Origin: Peptococcaceae bacterium
GTDB taxonomy: Bacteria > Bacillota > Desulfotomaculia > Desulfotomaculales > JACDOK01
Reading direction: 5' to 3'
Assembly: GCA_017656185.1 (NCBI GenBank)
Contig: JACDOK010000010.1
Coordinates: 1 to 64,000 of the forward strand
Length of the DNA stretch: 64,000 nt
Part shown: one piece after another, positions 25,715-33,726 of the stretch
Layout: each line of letters opens with the position of its first letter
Position numbering within the stretch: the stretch's first letter is position 1
The notes under the pieces: model-generated
Database searches by the model: none
Told to the model about the DNA's origin: nothing
What the model saw: the letters and a program-made list of their open reading frames with translations, nothing else
Program-made: the position numbers and the translations under genes

Positions 25715-26545
25715 TTGCCCCGGACCAGGCTTATCAAGGTTATTGTTGCAGCTGTATTAGTTTTCGCTACCATCGGGGTAATGCATCTGACGGCTCCGGA
25801 ACGTGGAAATATTACCCGCACAGAAGGTACGGCCCGAGACGTATTATCCTATGTGCAGGCTGGTGCTACCACTGCCGGAGAGCAAATTACACGGGGCTTG
25901 AAGCTGCTTTTTTCTTGGGGTAATTCAGACAAAATAGCCCGGCTGGAGAAGCAGATAAGACAACTCCGGGGCCAGATTACGGTATTGAAAGAATATAAAC
26001 TTGAGAATGAGCACCTGCGCCGCTTGCTTGATTACCAGAGTACTTTCGGGCAGCAATGGGAGACCGAAGTGGCGCAGGTGATTGCCAGGGATCCAGGTAA
26101 TTGGTTCGATGTTATCAGGTTGAATAAAGGAAAGGCTGACGGTGTGCGGGCAAACATGCCGGTAGTCGTTCCCGCAGGGTTGGTGGGGTGTGTCATACAG
26201 GTTTCGGAACATAGTTGCGATGTCCGGTTGATTACCGACCCCCTAAGCGGTGTGGGGGCGCTGGCACAACAGAGTCGTACTCCCGGCGTAGTAAAAGGAG
26301 TCTTAAACAGCCCGCACCGTTTAAAATTGGTTTATATCTCTAAGGATGATCCTATCGCCAAATTTGAACAGGTGGTTACCTCCGGCCTTGGCAGTATCTT
26401 CCCCAAAGGAATCCCTATCGGTAAAATTGTAAATATTCGAGAAGAACCCTCTGGGTTAACCAAAACAGCCGAAATTGAGCCGTATGTAGATTTTAACAAC
26501 TTGGAAGAGGTTATTATTATTGTAAGTTCCCGTCCGGGAGGATAA
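25715..26545 (+). CDS. mreC: rod shape-determining protein MreC
   Basis: 276 residues, TTG start abutting the mreB stop, with AAGGTGAT as SD. One N-terminal transmembrane helix (IKVIVAAVLVFATIGVMHL), a coiled coil around residues 70-105 (IARLEKQIRQLRGQITVLKEY), and two beta-rich extracellular domains (DPGNWFDVIRLNKGKADGV onward). Links MreB to the external PBP2-RodA synthase. Confidence 0.95.
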   Translation: MPRTRLIKVIVAAVLVFATIGVMHLTAPERGNITRTEGTARDVLSYVQAGATTAGEQITRGLKLLFSWGNSDKIARLEKQIRQLRGQITVLKEYKLENEHLRRLLDYQSTFGQQWETEVAQVIARDPGNWFDVIRLNKGKADGVRANMPVVVPAGLVGCVIQVSEHSCDVRLITDPLSGVGALAQQSRTPGVVKGVLNSPHRLKLVYISKDDPIAKFEQVVTSGLGSIFPKGIPIGKIVNIREEPSGLTKTAEIEPYVDFNNLEEVIIIVSSRPGG

Positions 26546-26549
26546 AGTA

Positions 26550-27047
26550 TTGTCTCGCTTCTCATTACTCTTTTTAGTGGGGATAGCCCTTATTCTCCAA
26601 TCAACCGTACTGCATTTTGTCCAGGTGGCGGGGGTCAAACCCGATCTCATTCTCGTGCTTGTTGTCATTCACGCCATCTTGAATGGTCCCAGAAAAGGGG
26701 CCTTTTTGGGTTTTATGGCTGGCCTGCTCCAGGATCTGTTAACGGGATACTTTGTGGGGCTAAATGCCATTAGTAAAGCGCTCATTGGCGGTCTTGTGGG
26801 GTTGGGCCAGTATAATATTTACAAAGATAATGTGCTTATTATAGGTGTTATCGGGTTTGGAGCCACCCTTGGGGCTGAGGCCATAAACTATTTCTTGCTG
26901 CTGGTATTGGGGGTAGAAATTGCTCTGCGCGAAGTATTGTTGCGTTTATTAATACCTCTGGGTTTTTACAATGCTGCTGTTACAGTGCTGGTATTTCGTC
27001 CCTATTACCATCACATTAGTAACAAAAATATGTTACGTCACCTGTAG
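26550..27047 (+). CDS. mreD: rod shape-determining protein MreD
   Basis: 165 residues, TTG start. Polytopic membrane protein with about five hydrophobic segments, a PDLILVLVVIHAILNGPRKGAFLGFMAGLLQD-type region (seen in separate parts) characteristic of MreD. Works with MreC in the elongasome. Fifteen bases separate it from the PBP2 gene. Confidence 0.92.
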   Translation: MSRFSLLFLVGIALILQSTVLHFVQVAGVKPDLILVLVVIHAILNGPRKGAFLGFMAGLLQDLLTGYFVGLNAISKALIGGLVGLGQYNIYKDNVLIIGVIGFGATLGAEAINYFLLLVLGVEIALREVLLRLLIPLGFYNAAVTVLVFRPYYHHISNKNMLRHL

Positions 27048-27061
27048 GGAGAAGGTTTCAA

Positions 27062-29056
27062 GTGCCGAAGAAGCATAAAGTTTCACAGCGTAAAATAAAA
27101 ACGTTTATTACCGGTATAGTCCTAATTTTTTTGATACTTCTGGTTCGTTTGTCATCCCTCCAGATTTTCGAAGCAGAGCACTTTCGTACTCTTGCCCGGG
27201 AGAATACGCTGCGCTTGATTCCTATTAGTGCCCCGAGAGGGGAGATTTTTGATCGTGAAAACCGTAAAATTGTCGGAAACCGCCCGGTCTACATGGTCCA
27301 GTTAATTAATGTAGGTCAGACCGAAGACCAGCTTGCTCCGGTTATTTCCCTTTTAAGCCGCATACTGGATAAACCTGTTGCGGAGATCAAGGATAAAATT
27401 AGGGAAGGAAAATTTAGGCCTTATGAGCCGGTGGTAATTGCCAAGGATGTTCCCCTGGATGTCATAACCCGTATTGAAGAGCACAGGGCTGAACTTCCAG
27501 GGGTGACGATAGACATAGAACCACGCCGGAAATATCCCTATGGAAAACTTTTGGCCCACACCCTGGGATATATTCAAGAAATTAACCCGGAGCAGCTAGA
27601 GCAACACCGGGATGAGGGTTATCGCTTGGGTGATACTTACGGCCAGGCTGGTTTGGAGAATGTTTACGAAAAGGAACTGCGCGGGGAGAAAGGTGCGCGT
27701 CAGGTGGAAGTGGATGCCTATGCCAACCCTGTTCGAACGCTGGGTGTTAAGGAACCTGTACCGGGTAACAACCTGCATCTTACTATTGATTTAGATGTTC
27801 AAAAAGCGGTGGAGGAAGCCCTGGAAAAAACCATCAAGACTTTACAGGAAGGTGAACACAAACAAGCCCGAGCCGGGGCGGTGGTAGTGGAAGATGTGCG
27901 TTCGGGGGCCATTTTGGCAATAGCGAGTTATCCTGCGTATAATCCCGGCATGTTTACCGGGCGATTAACGACCGGGGAAGTACAAAAGGTGCTCTTGTCT
28001 CCCGACCGGCCTTTTATAAACCGTGCTATTCAAAGCACCTATCCCCCCGGGTCAACTTTTAAAATGGTTACGGCTGCGGCGGCACTGGAACAAGACCTTG
28101 ACCCGACTTACAGAATTAATTGTAAAGGCTATTATTGGTGGGACCGGCTCTATACTGACTGGACATACCCGCGCGGCCATGGCTCCCTGGATGTTATTGA
28201 GGCCATTCAAAAATCTTGTGACGTATATTTCTGGATTGTGGGGCGGATGATCGGATACGAGTCCATAGCCCGTATGGCCACAGAATTCGGTTTGGGACAG
28301 AAAACGGGTATTGACCTGCCTGGTGAAGCTAAAGGTGTCGTACCCAACGTGGAATATAAACGGATGATGATCCAAAAAAGACTGGACCAGCTTACACAAC
28401 AATTGAACAATATAAAAGAGAAATATGAGCGTTTAATGAAAGAGGCAACTTCGCCCGAAGAAAAAGAGAGTTTAGAAAAAAAACGCCAGCGGGAGTTGAA
28501 CTCTGTACAAGAAGAGTATGAGCGGCTGGAGTGGGAACTTCAATGGCATGATTACGACACTTTAAATATGTCTATCGGACAGGGTTATAACCTCTATACT
28601 CCTTTGCAAATAGCGAATTATGTATCAGCTGTTGCCAACGGTGGGATGCTTTACCGGCCCTATCTGGTGGAGAAAATCACTTCGCCGGAAGGAGAAGTCT
28701 TAAAGGAGTTTAAACCCGAACCGATCCGGCGTGTCGATATTTCCCGAGATACGATACAGTTTTTGCAGGAGGGAATGCGCCAGGTTACACGTCCTGGCGG
28801 CACGGCCTACTGGGTTTTTCATGATTTCCCTGTCGAAACGGCTGGCAAGACTGGTACGGCAGAAATCTATGGTAAGGATAATCACGGTTGGTATGTGGCT
28901 TATGCGCCTGCTGAAGATCCCGAGGTAGCGGTGGCGTGTATTGTAGAACACGGGGGACATGGCAGCTCAGCTGCTGCTCCGGTTGTTAAGGCTGCTCTTT
29001 CGGCTTATTTCGACTTGCCTGTCGAAAGCGAAACAGTAGCTCCTACTACGGAGTGA
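27062..29056 (+). CDS. mrdA: penicillin-binding protein 2 (elongation transpeptidase) with coiled-coil insertion
   Basis: 664 residues, GTG start. Class B PBP that crosslinks side-wall peptidoglycan with RodA. N-terminal transmembrane helix, PBP dimerisation domain (ISAPRGEIFDRENRKIVGNRP), and transpeptidase domain with SxxK as STFKMVTAAAA, SxN as SCDVYFW and KTGTAE. Between GEAKGVVPNVEYKR and DTLNMSIGQGY lies an insertion of about 58 residues (436-493; bases about 28367-28542) rich in Lys, Glu and Gln that reads as a two-helix coiled coil. Most PBP2 proteins have only a short loop there. It follows mreD and precedes minC in one operon. Confidence 0.95.
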   Translation: MPKKHKVSQRKIKTFITGIVLIFLILLVRLSSLQIFEAEHFRTLARENTLRLIPISAPRGEIFDRENRKIVGNRPVYMVQLINVGQTEDQLAPVISLLSRILDKPVAEIKDKIREGKFRPYEPVVIAKDVPLDVITRIEEHRAELPGVTIDIEPRRKYPYGKLLAHTLGYIQEINPEQLEQHRDEGYRLGDTYGQAGLENVYEKELRGEKGARQVEVDAYANPVRTLGVKEPVPGNNLHLTIDLDVQKAVEEALEKTIKTLQEGEHKQARAGAVVVEDVRSGAILAIASYPAYNPGMFTGRLTTGEVQKVLLSPDRPFINRAIQSTYPPGSTFKMVTAAAALEQDLDPTYRINCKGYYWWDRLYTDWTYPRGHGSLDVIEAIQKSCDVYFWIVGRMIGYESIARMATEFGLGQKTGIDLPGEAKGVVPNVEYKRMMIQKRLDQLTQQLNNIKEKYERLMKEATSPEEKESLEKKRQRELNSVQEEYERLEWELQWHDYDTLNMSIGQGYNLYTPLQIANYVSAVANGGMLYRPYLVEKITSPEGEVLKEFKPEPIRRVDISRDTIQFLQEGMRQVTRPGGTAYWVFHDFPVETAGKTGTAEIYGKDNHGWYVAYAPAEDPEVAVACIVEHGGHGSSAAAPVVKAALSAYFDLPVESETVAPTTE

Positions 29057-29150
29057 GGTTGTTCGCCAAAATAACAGTTAAAATACACCTGGTTAATTAG
29101 CAGGATTTGGGACTTAACCGTTGAAATACTAGGCGAGGTGGAATTTTAAT

Positions 29151-29528
29151 ATGGCTATACCGCAAGCATACGACAGAAAAAATGATCTGGAAACCATCCT
29201 CGTCCAGCGCACTCTCCGTTCGGGGCAAAGTGTGAGTTACGATGGCAATGTTGTGATTTTGGGAGATGTAAATCCCGGTGCCCAGGTAACTGCTACCGGG
29301 GATGTGATCGTTATGGGTGTAATGAGAGGTATTGTGCACGCCGGAGCAGGCGGTAATGATAGTGCCGTTGTTATCGCTTTTCGACTCCGGCCCACACAGC
29401 TTCGTATAGCTAATCATATTTCGCGACCGCCGGACGACGACAATGTCGACCCAGAACAAGCAGAAATTGCCAGAGTCAGAGACGGCGTCATTACCATTGA
29501 GGCCTTCCCGCCTGGCGGGGAGCGGTAA
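29151..29528 (+). CDS. minC: septum-site protein MinC, C-terminal domain only
   Basis: 125 residues, about half of a normal MinC (225-230). The C-terminal beta-helix domain that binds MinD and the FtsZ tail is present (RTLRSGQSVSYDGNVVILGDVNPGAQV, given here as a block around residues 20-46; then GDVIVMGVMRGIVHAGAGG). The N-terminal FtsZ-antagonising domain is missing, and the 94 bases upstream have no room or frame for it. SD GGCGAGGTGG lies well before ATG 29151. minD and minE follow, so this is the operon's genuine minC position. The protein may be a reduced but working MinC or may rely on another inhibitor. Confidence 0.88.
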   Translation: MAIPQAYDRKNDLETILVQRTLRSGQSVSYDGNVVILGDVNPGAQVTATGDVIVMGVMRGIVHAGAGGNDSAVVIAFRLRPTQLRIANHISRPPDDDNVDPEQAEIARVRDGVITIEAFPPGGER

Positions 29529-29565
29529 GGGTAAAAATTAGAGGCCAAGGGAGGAGCATAAAGAA

Positions 29566-30366
29566 ATGAGCGAAGTTATTGTTGTGACTTCGGGCAAAGG
29601 AGGGGTTGGCAAAACTACTACCACGGCCAATATTGGTGCGGGGTTAGCCATGTTAGGCCATAAAGTAGTTTTGGTTGATGCTGATACCGGATTACGTAAC
29701 CTGGACGTTGTTCTGGGCCTCGAGAACCGGATCGTTTATGATCTAACCAATGTTATCAACGAAGAATGTCGCCTGAGGCAGGCGATTATTAAAGATAAGC
29801 GTTTTGAGGGACTGCACTTATTACCAACGGCACAAACCAAGGACAAATCAGCTGTAACACCTGAAAGTATGCAGAAATTATGTACCGAATTAAAAGAAAT
29901 GTTTGACTATGTTATCATTGATTGTCCAGCGGGGATCGAACAAGGGTTTATGAGTGCGGTTGCGGCTGCCGGAAAAGCCATTGTGGTTACTACCCCCGAG
30001 GTGGCTGCCGTGCGTGATGCCGACCGGGTAATCGGCTTATTGGAATCCAAAGTCGGTATTAAAGATCCGAAGCTGATCGTAAACCGCCTGCGGACCAAGA
30101 TGGTACGGAGCGGTAACATGATGAGTGTGGACGATATAGTAGATATTTTGGCTATTGATTTGCTGGGGGTTATTCCCGAAGATGAAAAGATTGTTATCAG
30201 TACTAACCGTGGAGAAACGGTCGTAGATAACGAGCATTCCTTGTCGGGGAAAGCTTTCAAAAATATTGTCTGGCGCATACTTGGCGAGCCGGTGCCTTTA
30301 CTTGACCTGCAGGATGAAGGAGGTTTTTTGAGCCGGCTGAGGAAATTTATAGGTTTAAGTAACTAG
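29566..30366 (+). CDS. minD: septum-site determining ATPase MinD
   Basis: 266 residues. ParA/MinD ATPase that dimerises on the membrane with ATP and recruits MinC. Deviant Walker A SGKGGVGKTTTT (residues 9-20), switch I DADTGLRNLDVVLG, switch II VIIDCPAGIEQG, and a C-terminal amphipathic membrane-targeting helix FLSRLRKFIGL. SD GGGAGGAG precedes ATG. Lies between minC and minE. Confidence 0.98.
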   Translation: MSEVIVVTSGKGGVGKTTTTANIGAGLAMLGHKVVLVDADTGLRNLDVVLGLENRIVYDLTNVINEECRLRQAIIKDKRFEGLHLLPTAQTKDKSAVTPESMQKLCTELKEMFDYVIIDCPAGIEQGFMSAVAAAGKAIVVTTPEVAAVRDADRVIGLLESKVGIKDPKLIVNRLRTKMVRSGNMMSVDDIVDILAIDLLGVIPEDEKIVISTNRGETVVDNEHSLSGKAFKNIVWRILGEPVPLLDLQDEGGFLSRLRKFIGLSN

Positions 30367-30388
30367 CGCGGGGGAAGGAGGAAGTGTA

Positions 30389-30658
30389 TTGCTCGGACTG
30401 ATAAGTCGTATACTTGGTAAAGAAGATCCGGGAAGCAAAAATGTGGCCAAGGAGCGTTTAAGGCTTGTGCTGGTTCACGACCGGGCCAGTGTTTCCCCGC
30501 AGCTTCTTCAGTTAATGAAAGCCGATTTGATAAAAGTTGTCTCTAACTATATGGAAATTGACGAAGAAGGCCTTAATATATCTTTGGACCGGTCGGAGAA
30601 TGCTGTGGCTCTGGTTGCCAACATACCGGTGAAAAAACTAAAACGTGTGGCAACATAA
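30389..30658 (+). CDS. minE: cell division topological specificity factor MinE
   Basis: 89 residues, TTG start behind AAGGAGGAAG. Stimulates MinD ATPase and drives pole-to-pole oscillation. The N-terminal anti-MinCD helix region (LISRILGKEDPGSKNVAKERLRL, split by LVLVHDRASVSP) and C-terminal topological domain (LMKADLIKVVSNYMEIDEEGL) match the family. Its presence indicates an oscillating Min system rather than the DivIVA/MinJ type of Bacillus. Confidence 0.95.
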   Translation: MLGLISRILGKEDPGSKNVAKERLRLVLVHDRASVSPQLLQLMKADLIKVVSNYMEIDEEGLNISLDRSENAVALVANIPVKKLKRVAT

Positions 30659-30682
30659 AACATGGTGGAAAAAAGACCATAA

Positions 30683-30711
30683 AAAGAGAGGGGATTATTC
30701 CCCTCTTTTTT
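30683..30711 (+). terminator. terminator after minE
   Basis: AGAGGGGA (30687-30694) and TTCCCCTCT (30698-30706) pair around a four-base loop and run into TTTTT. It closes the maf-to-minE operon. Confidence 0.92.
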
Positions 30712-30762
30712 GTACCGTTATACTGCATTATAATTTGTTGTAGCGGAAAGGTGTTTGAAAGG

Positions 30763-31899
30763 ATGCAAGCCAGAAGGATACTTAAAAATCTCGACTACAG
30801 CTTGATTTTGGCCGTAGCGTTAATTCTATTGCTGGGTCTGGTGGCCATTTCGAGTGCGACCCACGTAACCGGAAATGACGCTCAGGATGCTTATCGTTAT
30901 GTTAAAATGCAGCTTCTGTGGGTGTTTTTAGGAACGGCGGCGGCTGTCACCTTGTTATTTTGGCGTTATGAGGAACTGGTAAGGTATTACAAGATACTGT
31001 ATGTGGTGAATTTGGTGTTGCTGGCAGCCGTCCTGATTACCGGGCGGGAGGCTTTAGGTGCTCAGCGCTGGATTCAAATCGGCCCTTTTTCCTTTCAACC
31101 TTCCGAGTTTGCAAAAATAATAATCATTGTTACCCTGGCGGCTTTCTTGGCGGAACGGGAAGAACAGCTGTCCCGTTTCCGTGATTTGTTACCGGTGTTT
31201 GCTTTTATCGGTGTGCCTATGGTGCTGATTATGTTGCAACCCGACCTGGGTACCTCCCTGGTATTCGTTGGGATCACCATAGGAATGCTGTTTATGGCGG
31301 GGGCGAAACCATTATTGTTGGGTGGTTTGGTGGCAGGTGGCCTGTTTACCGCCATTGGGTGGATATGGGCGCATCTTAACTACGGCGTGTGGCTGCCTTT
31401 AAAGGAATACCAACTGCAGCGCTTGATTATTTTTTTGGACCCCTGGAGTGATTGGCAGGGAGCTGGCTACAATATGATTCAGTCGCAAATTGCTATTGGC
31501 TCCGGCGGTTTATGGGGGCGGGGCATATACAATGGCACGCAAAACCAGCTTAACTTTTTACCGGAACAGCATACTGATTTTATTTTCTCAGTTTTAGCAG
31601 AAGAAATGGGGTTTGTCGGTGTTATAATCCTGCTCACACTTTATTTTATGTTACTTTATCGAGGCGTACAAATCGCCGCACAGGCCCGTGACACCTTTGG
31701 TACTTTGATAGCTATTGGAATAGTGTCTATGCTGATATTTCATATCTTTGTGAACATCGGCATGAACATCGGGATAATGCCGGTTACCGGGTTGCCCTTA
31801 CCATATTTTAGTTATGGTGGCAGCGCGATGCTTGCTGACTTAATAGCCTTAGGGTTGCTGTTAAATATCTGGGTGCGGCGGCAAAAAATTGTTTTTTAG
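30763..31899 (+). CDS. rodA: SEDS glycan polymerase RodA
   Basis: About 378 residues from ATG 30763 (SD AAAGGTG); GTG 30751 is an alternative. SEDS-family peptidoglycan polymerase, the elongation partner of PBP2. Ten transmembrane segments; family motifs GREALGAQRWIQIGPFSFQP, SEFAKI, MLQPDLGT, PEQHTDFIFSVLAEEMGFVG and the C-terminal PLPYFSYGGSAM. It follows the Min genes and so completes the elongasome set next to mreBCD and PBP2. Confidence 0.95.
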   Translation: MQARRILKNLDYSLILAVALILLLGLVAISSATHVTGNDAQDAYRYVKMQLLWVFLGTAAAVTLLFWRYEELVRYYKILYVVNLVLLAAVLITGREALGAQRWIQIGPFSFQPSEFAKIIIIVTLAAFLAEREEQLSRFRDLLPVFAFIGVPMVLIMLQPDLGTSLVFVGITIGMLFMAGAKPLLLGGLVAGGLFTAIGWIWAHLNYGVWLPLKEYQLQRLIIFLDPWSDWQGAGYNMIQSQIAIGSGGLWGRGIYNGTQNQLNFLPEQHTDFIFSVLAEEMGFVGVIILLTLYFMLLYRGVQIAAQARDTFGTLIAIGIVSMLIFHIFVNIGMNIGIMPVTGLPLPYFSYGGSAMLADLIALGLLLNIWVRRQKIVF

Positions 31900-31910
31900 A
31901 AAGGATCACT

Positions 31911-32675
31911 ATGGATCTTTTTAAAGAATATGCGGCGGATTATGATCGATGGTATGAAACTCCTTTGGGAAGTATGGTTGAAAAATTAGAATATGACCTT
32001 TTTTACAAAATTGCAAAGCCGAAAGCCGGGGAAAAAGCGTTAGACGCCGGTTGTGGCACCGGCAGATTGGCACTGGATTTGGCAGGTAAAGGCGTATCCG
32101 TTACCGGCATTGATACGTCGGAAGCGATGCTGGCAATTGCTCGTTCCAAAGTACAGGACCAAAACAAGGTACAATTTCTGCGCGGTAATATGGAGGCCAT
32201 TCCAGCCGCAAGTGAGACTTTTACGCTGGTTATAGCCTTTACTTCTCTGGAGTTTACCGGGCAACCCGAAGCAGCCGTACGCGAGCTGTGGCGCATGGTC
32301 CGTCCTGGGGGACGCCTGATAGTGGCGGCGTTAAACGCTTGGAGCCCGTGGGCGTGGTGGCGCAGCCGCAAGACAGGGCACAGCGTGTTTGCCAAGGCGC
32401 ATTTTTTTTCTCCCTGGGAGCTTTTGCGCTTGCTGGCTAGAAACACTGGTGAGAGATGTTTGGTATGGAATACGGCGGTGTTTATTCCGCCCGGGGCAAA
32501 TTCCTGCATTATTAAGACGGCGCCGGTATGGGAGGTCGCAGGACGCCTATTCTTTAAACCATTGGGGGCTTTAATAATTGTACGCGTAGATAAAACGCGG
32601 GTGCAGGAAAGGTTACCGGAATTAAATCTAATGAGCAAACTGGCGCCAAAACCGAAAGGAGTAACGGTGGACTAA
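31911..32675 (+). CDS. class I SAM-dependent methyltransferase
   Basis: 254 residues. The SAM site ALDAGCGTGRLALDLAGKG (about 44-62) is followed by the acidic loop GIDTSEAML and motif FTLVIAFTSLEF; a UbiE/type-11 methyltransferase fold. The substrate cannot be told. It begins 12 bases after rodA with SD GAAAGGAT and is probably cotranscribed. The remaining gap (32676-32834) contains no gene; it has a hairpin GGGCG/CGCCC (about 32791-32809). Confidence 0.85.
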   Translation: MDLFKEYAADYDRWYETPLGSMVEKLEYDLFYKIAKPKAGEKALDAGCGTGRLALDLAGKGVSVTGIDTSEAMLAIARSKVQDQNKVQFLRGNMEAIPAASETFTLVIAFTSLEFTGQPEAAVRELWRMVRPGGRLIVAALNAWSPWAWWRSRKTGHSVFAKAHFFSPWELLRLLARNTGERCLVWNTAVFIPPGANSCIIKTAPVWEVAGRLFFKPLGALIIVRVDKTRVQERLPELNLMSKLAPKPKGVTVD

Positions 32676-32834
32676 AGTAGTAAGGAGTGAGACCTACTAG
32701 CATAAGTCAAGAGTTTTTTCGTTAAAAAGTATTGGTTAAGTAGTTTGGGTCATATGGTTGGTTTTTTGACAAAACGGCATAGATAATCAGGGGCGGGTCT
32801 TAACGCCCGTGACCCATTAGGAATACCTTAAACG

Positions 32835-32860
32835 AAGCGCTTTGGCGCTTTTTTATTTTT
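32835..32860 (+). terminator. terminator before spoIVFA
   Basis: AAGCGC (32835-32840) and GCGCTT (32845-32850) form a short GC stem followed by TTTTATTTTT. It isolates the sporulation pair from the rodA unit. Confidence 0.85.
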
Positions 32861-32884
32861 GGGAGCCGGTAGGTGGACAACTTG

Positions 32885-32912
32885 TCATATTTTCACCCAA
32901 CTAACATAGAAT
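32885..32912 (+). promoter_or_regulatory. sigma-E promoter of spoIVFA-spoIVFB
   Basis: TCATATT (32885-32891) and CATAGAAT (32905-32912) with a 13-base spacer. This fits the mother-cell sigma-E consensus KMATATT-N13/14-CATACANT with one mismatch in the -10. It lies 30 bases before GTG 32942 and is the expected control for this operon. Confidence 0.75.
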
Positions 32913-32941
32913 TAAGTAGCTTAAAGGCTGGAGGGATTGTA

Positions 32942-33712
32942 GTGAGATTCTTCAGGACGAGGAAGGTAGATTGGCCGAACCTACAACAATTTAGTTCCCC
33001 GCCAAGGCGGCGTAAAGGTGGCTATTTGTTTCAACTGATACTTGCTTTAACCATATTTTTGGTTCTGTTGGGTATAAAGGAGAGCAACGGGTTTTTCAGT
33101 ACACAGGTTCGGGAGGGACTCCGGTATGCCCTTACCACCGAATGGAATTATCAGCCGGTAATGGATCGCGTAGTACAGTATGGTTTGCAAACGGTTAGCG
33201 TTGATCTTCCCTTTTTTGACACGTTACCGGCAGGAGTGGTAGCTGGAGATGATAAGGATAAGGATAAGGATAAGGATCAAGTAGTTGAAGTAATACAACC
33301 GGAGAATAATGTTCCTGCCCTGCCCGTATCCGGGTCCCTGGATAGAGCCTATGGTTGGGTTACCGACGACTCCAGCGGGTTAGAGCGGTTTCATACGGGT
33401 ATTGACATTACGGCCCCGGAAGGAACGCCTGTAAGAGCAGTATTTGACGGGAAGGTGGCAAGGATTGGACGAGACGATTCGTACGGTCTTTATGTTTTAA
33501 TAACTCATTCGGGAGCGCGATCCAGCCTTTATGCCCACCTGGGGGAGGTCCAGGTAGCCGAGGGAGACGAAGTAAAGGCGGGAGCAATCATAGGACGGGT
33601 GGGACTTGAAGGAGATTTTGAAGGCTGGGGTTTGCATTTTGAGTTTCGTGAACGGGAAGAACTAGTTGATCCGTTAAATGTTTTCAATTTGACGACGGAA
33701 GAAAAATCCTAG
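32942..33712 (+). CDS. spoIVFA: stage IV sporulation protein FA (M23-like)
   Basis: About 256 residues from GTG 32942, which follows GGAGGG by six bases and lies downstream of the sigma-E promoter; the longer frame from GTG 32873 would start upstream of that promoter. A basic cytoplasmic N-terminus, one transmembrane helix (YLFQLILALTIFLVLLGI), a KDKDKDKD linker, then a LytM/M23 domain (HTGIDITAPEGTPVRAVFDG ... SSLYAHLGEVQV ... WGLHFEFRE). The HxH motif of active M23 peptidases is GLH here, so it is probably inactive, fitting a regulator that holds SpoIVFB in check. The SpoIVFB gene follows at once. Confidence 0.88.
   Translation: MRFFRTRKVDWPNLQQFSSPPRRRKGGYLFQLILALTIFLVLLGIKESNGFFSTQVREGLRYALTTEWNYQPVMDRVVQYGLQTVSVDLPFFDTLPAGVVAGDDKDKDKDKDQVVEVIQPENNVPALPVSGSLDRAYGWVTDDSSGLERFHTGIDITAPEGTPVRAVFDGKVARIGRDDSYGLYVLITHSGARSSLYAHLGEVQVAEGDEVKAGAIIGRVGLEGDFEGWGLHFEFREREELVDPLNVFNLTTEEKS
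33251..33274 (+). repeat. four GATAAG tandem repeats inside spoIVFA
   Basis: Four perfect copies of the hexamer GATAAG encode the (Asp-Lys)n linker between the membrane helix and the M23 domain. In-frame, so copy changes would only alter linker length. Confidence 0.9.
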
Positions 33713-33726
33713 GAAGAGGGCTTACC

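Noticed and set aside
32766-32787. TTGACA followed by GATAAT before spoIVFA
   Set aside because: The spacer is only ten bases, too short for a sigma-A promoter; the sigma-E site further down fits better.
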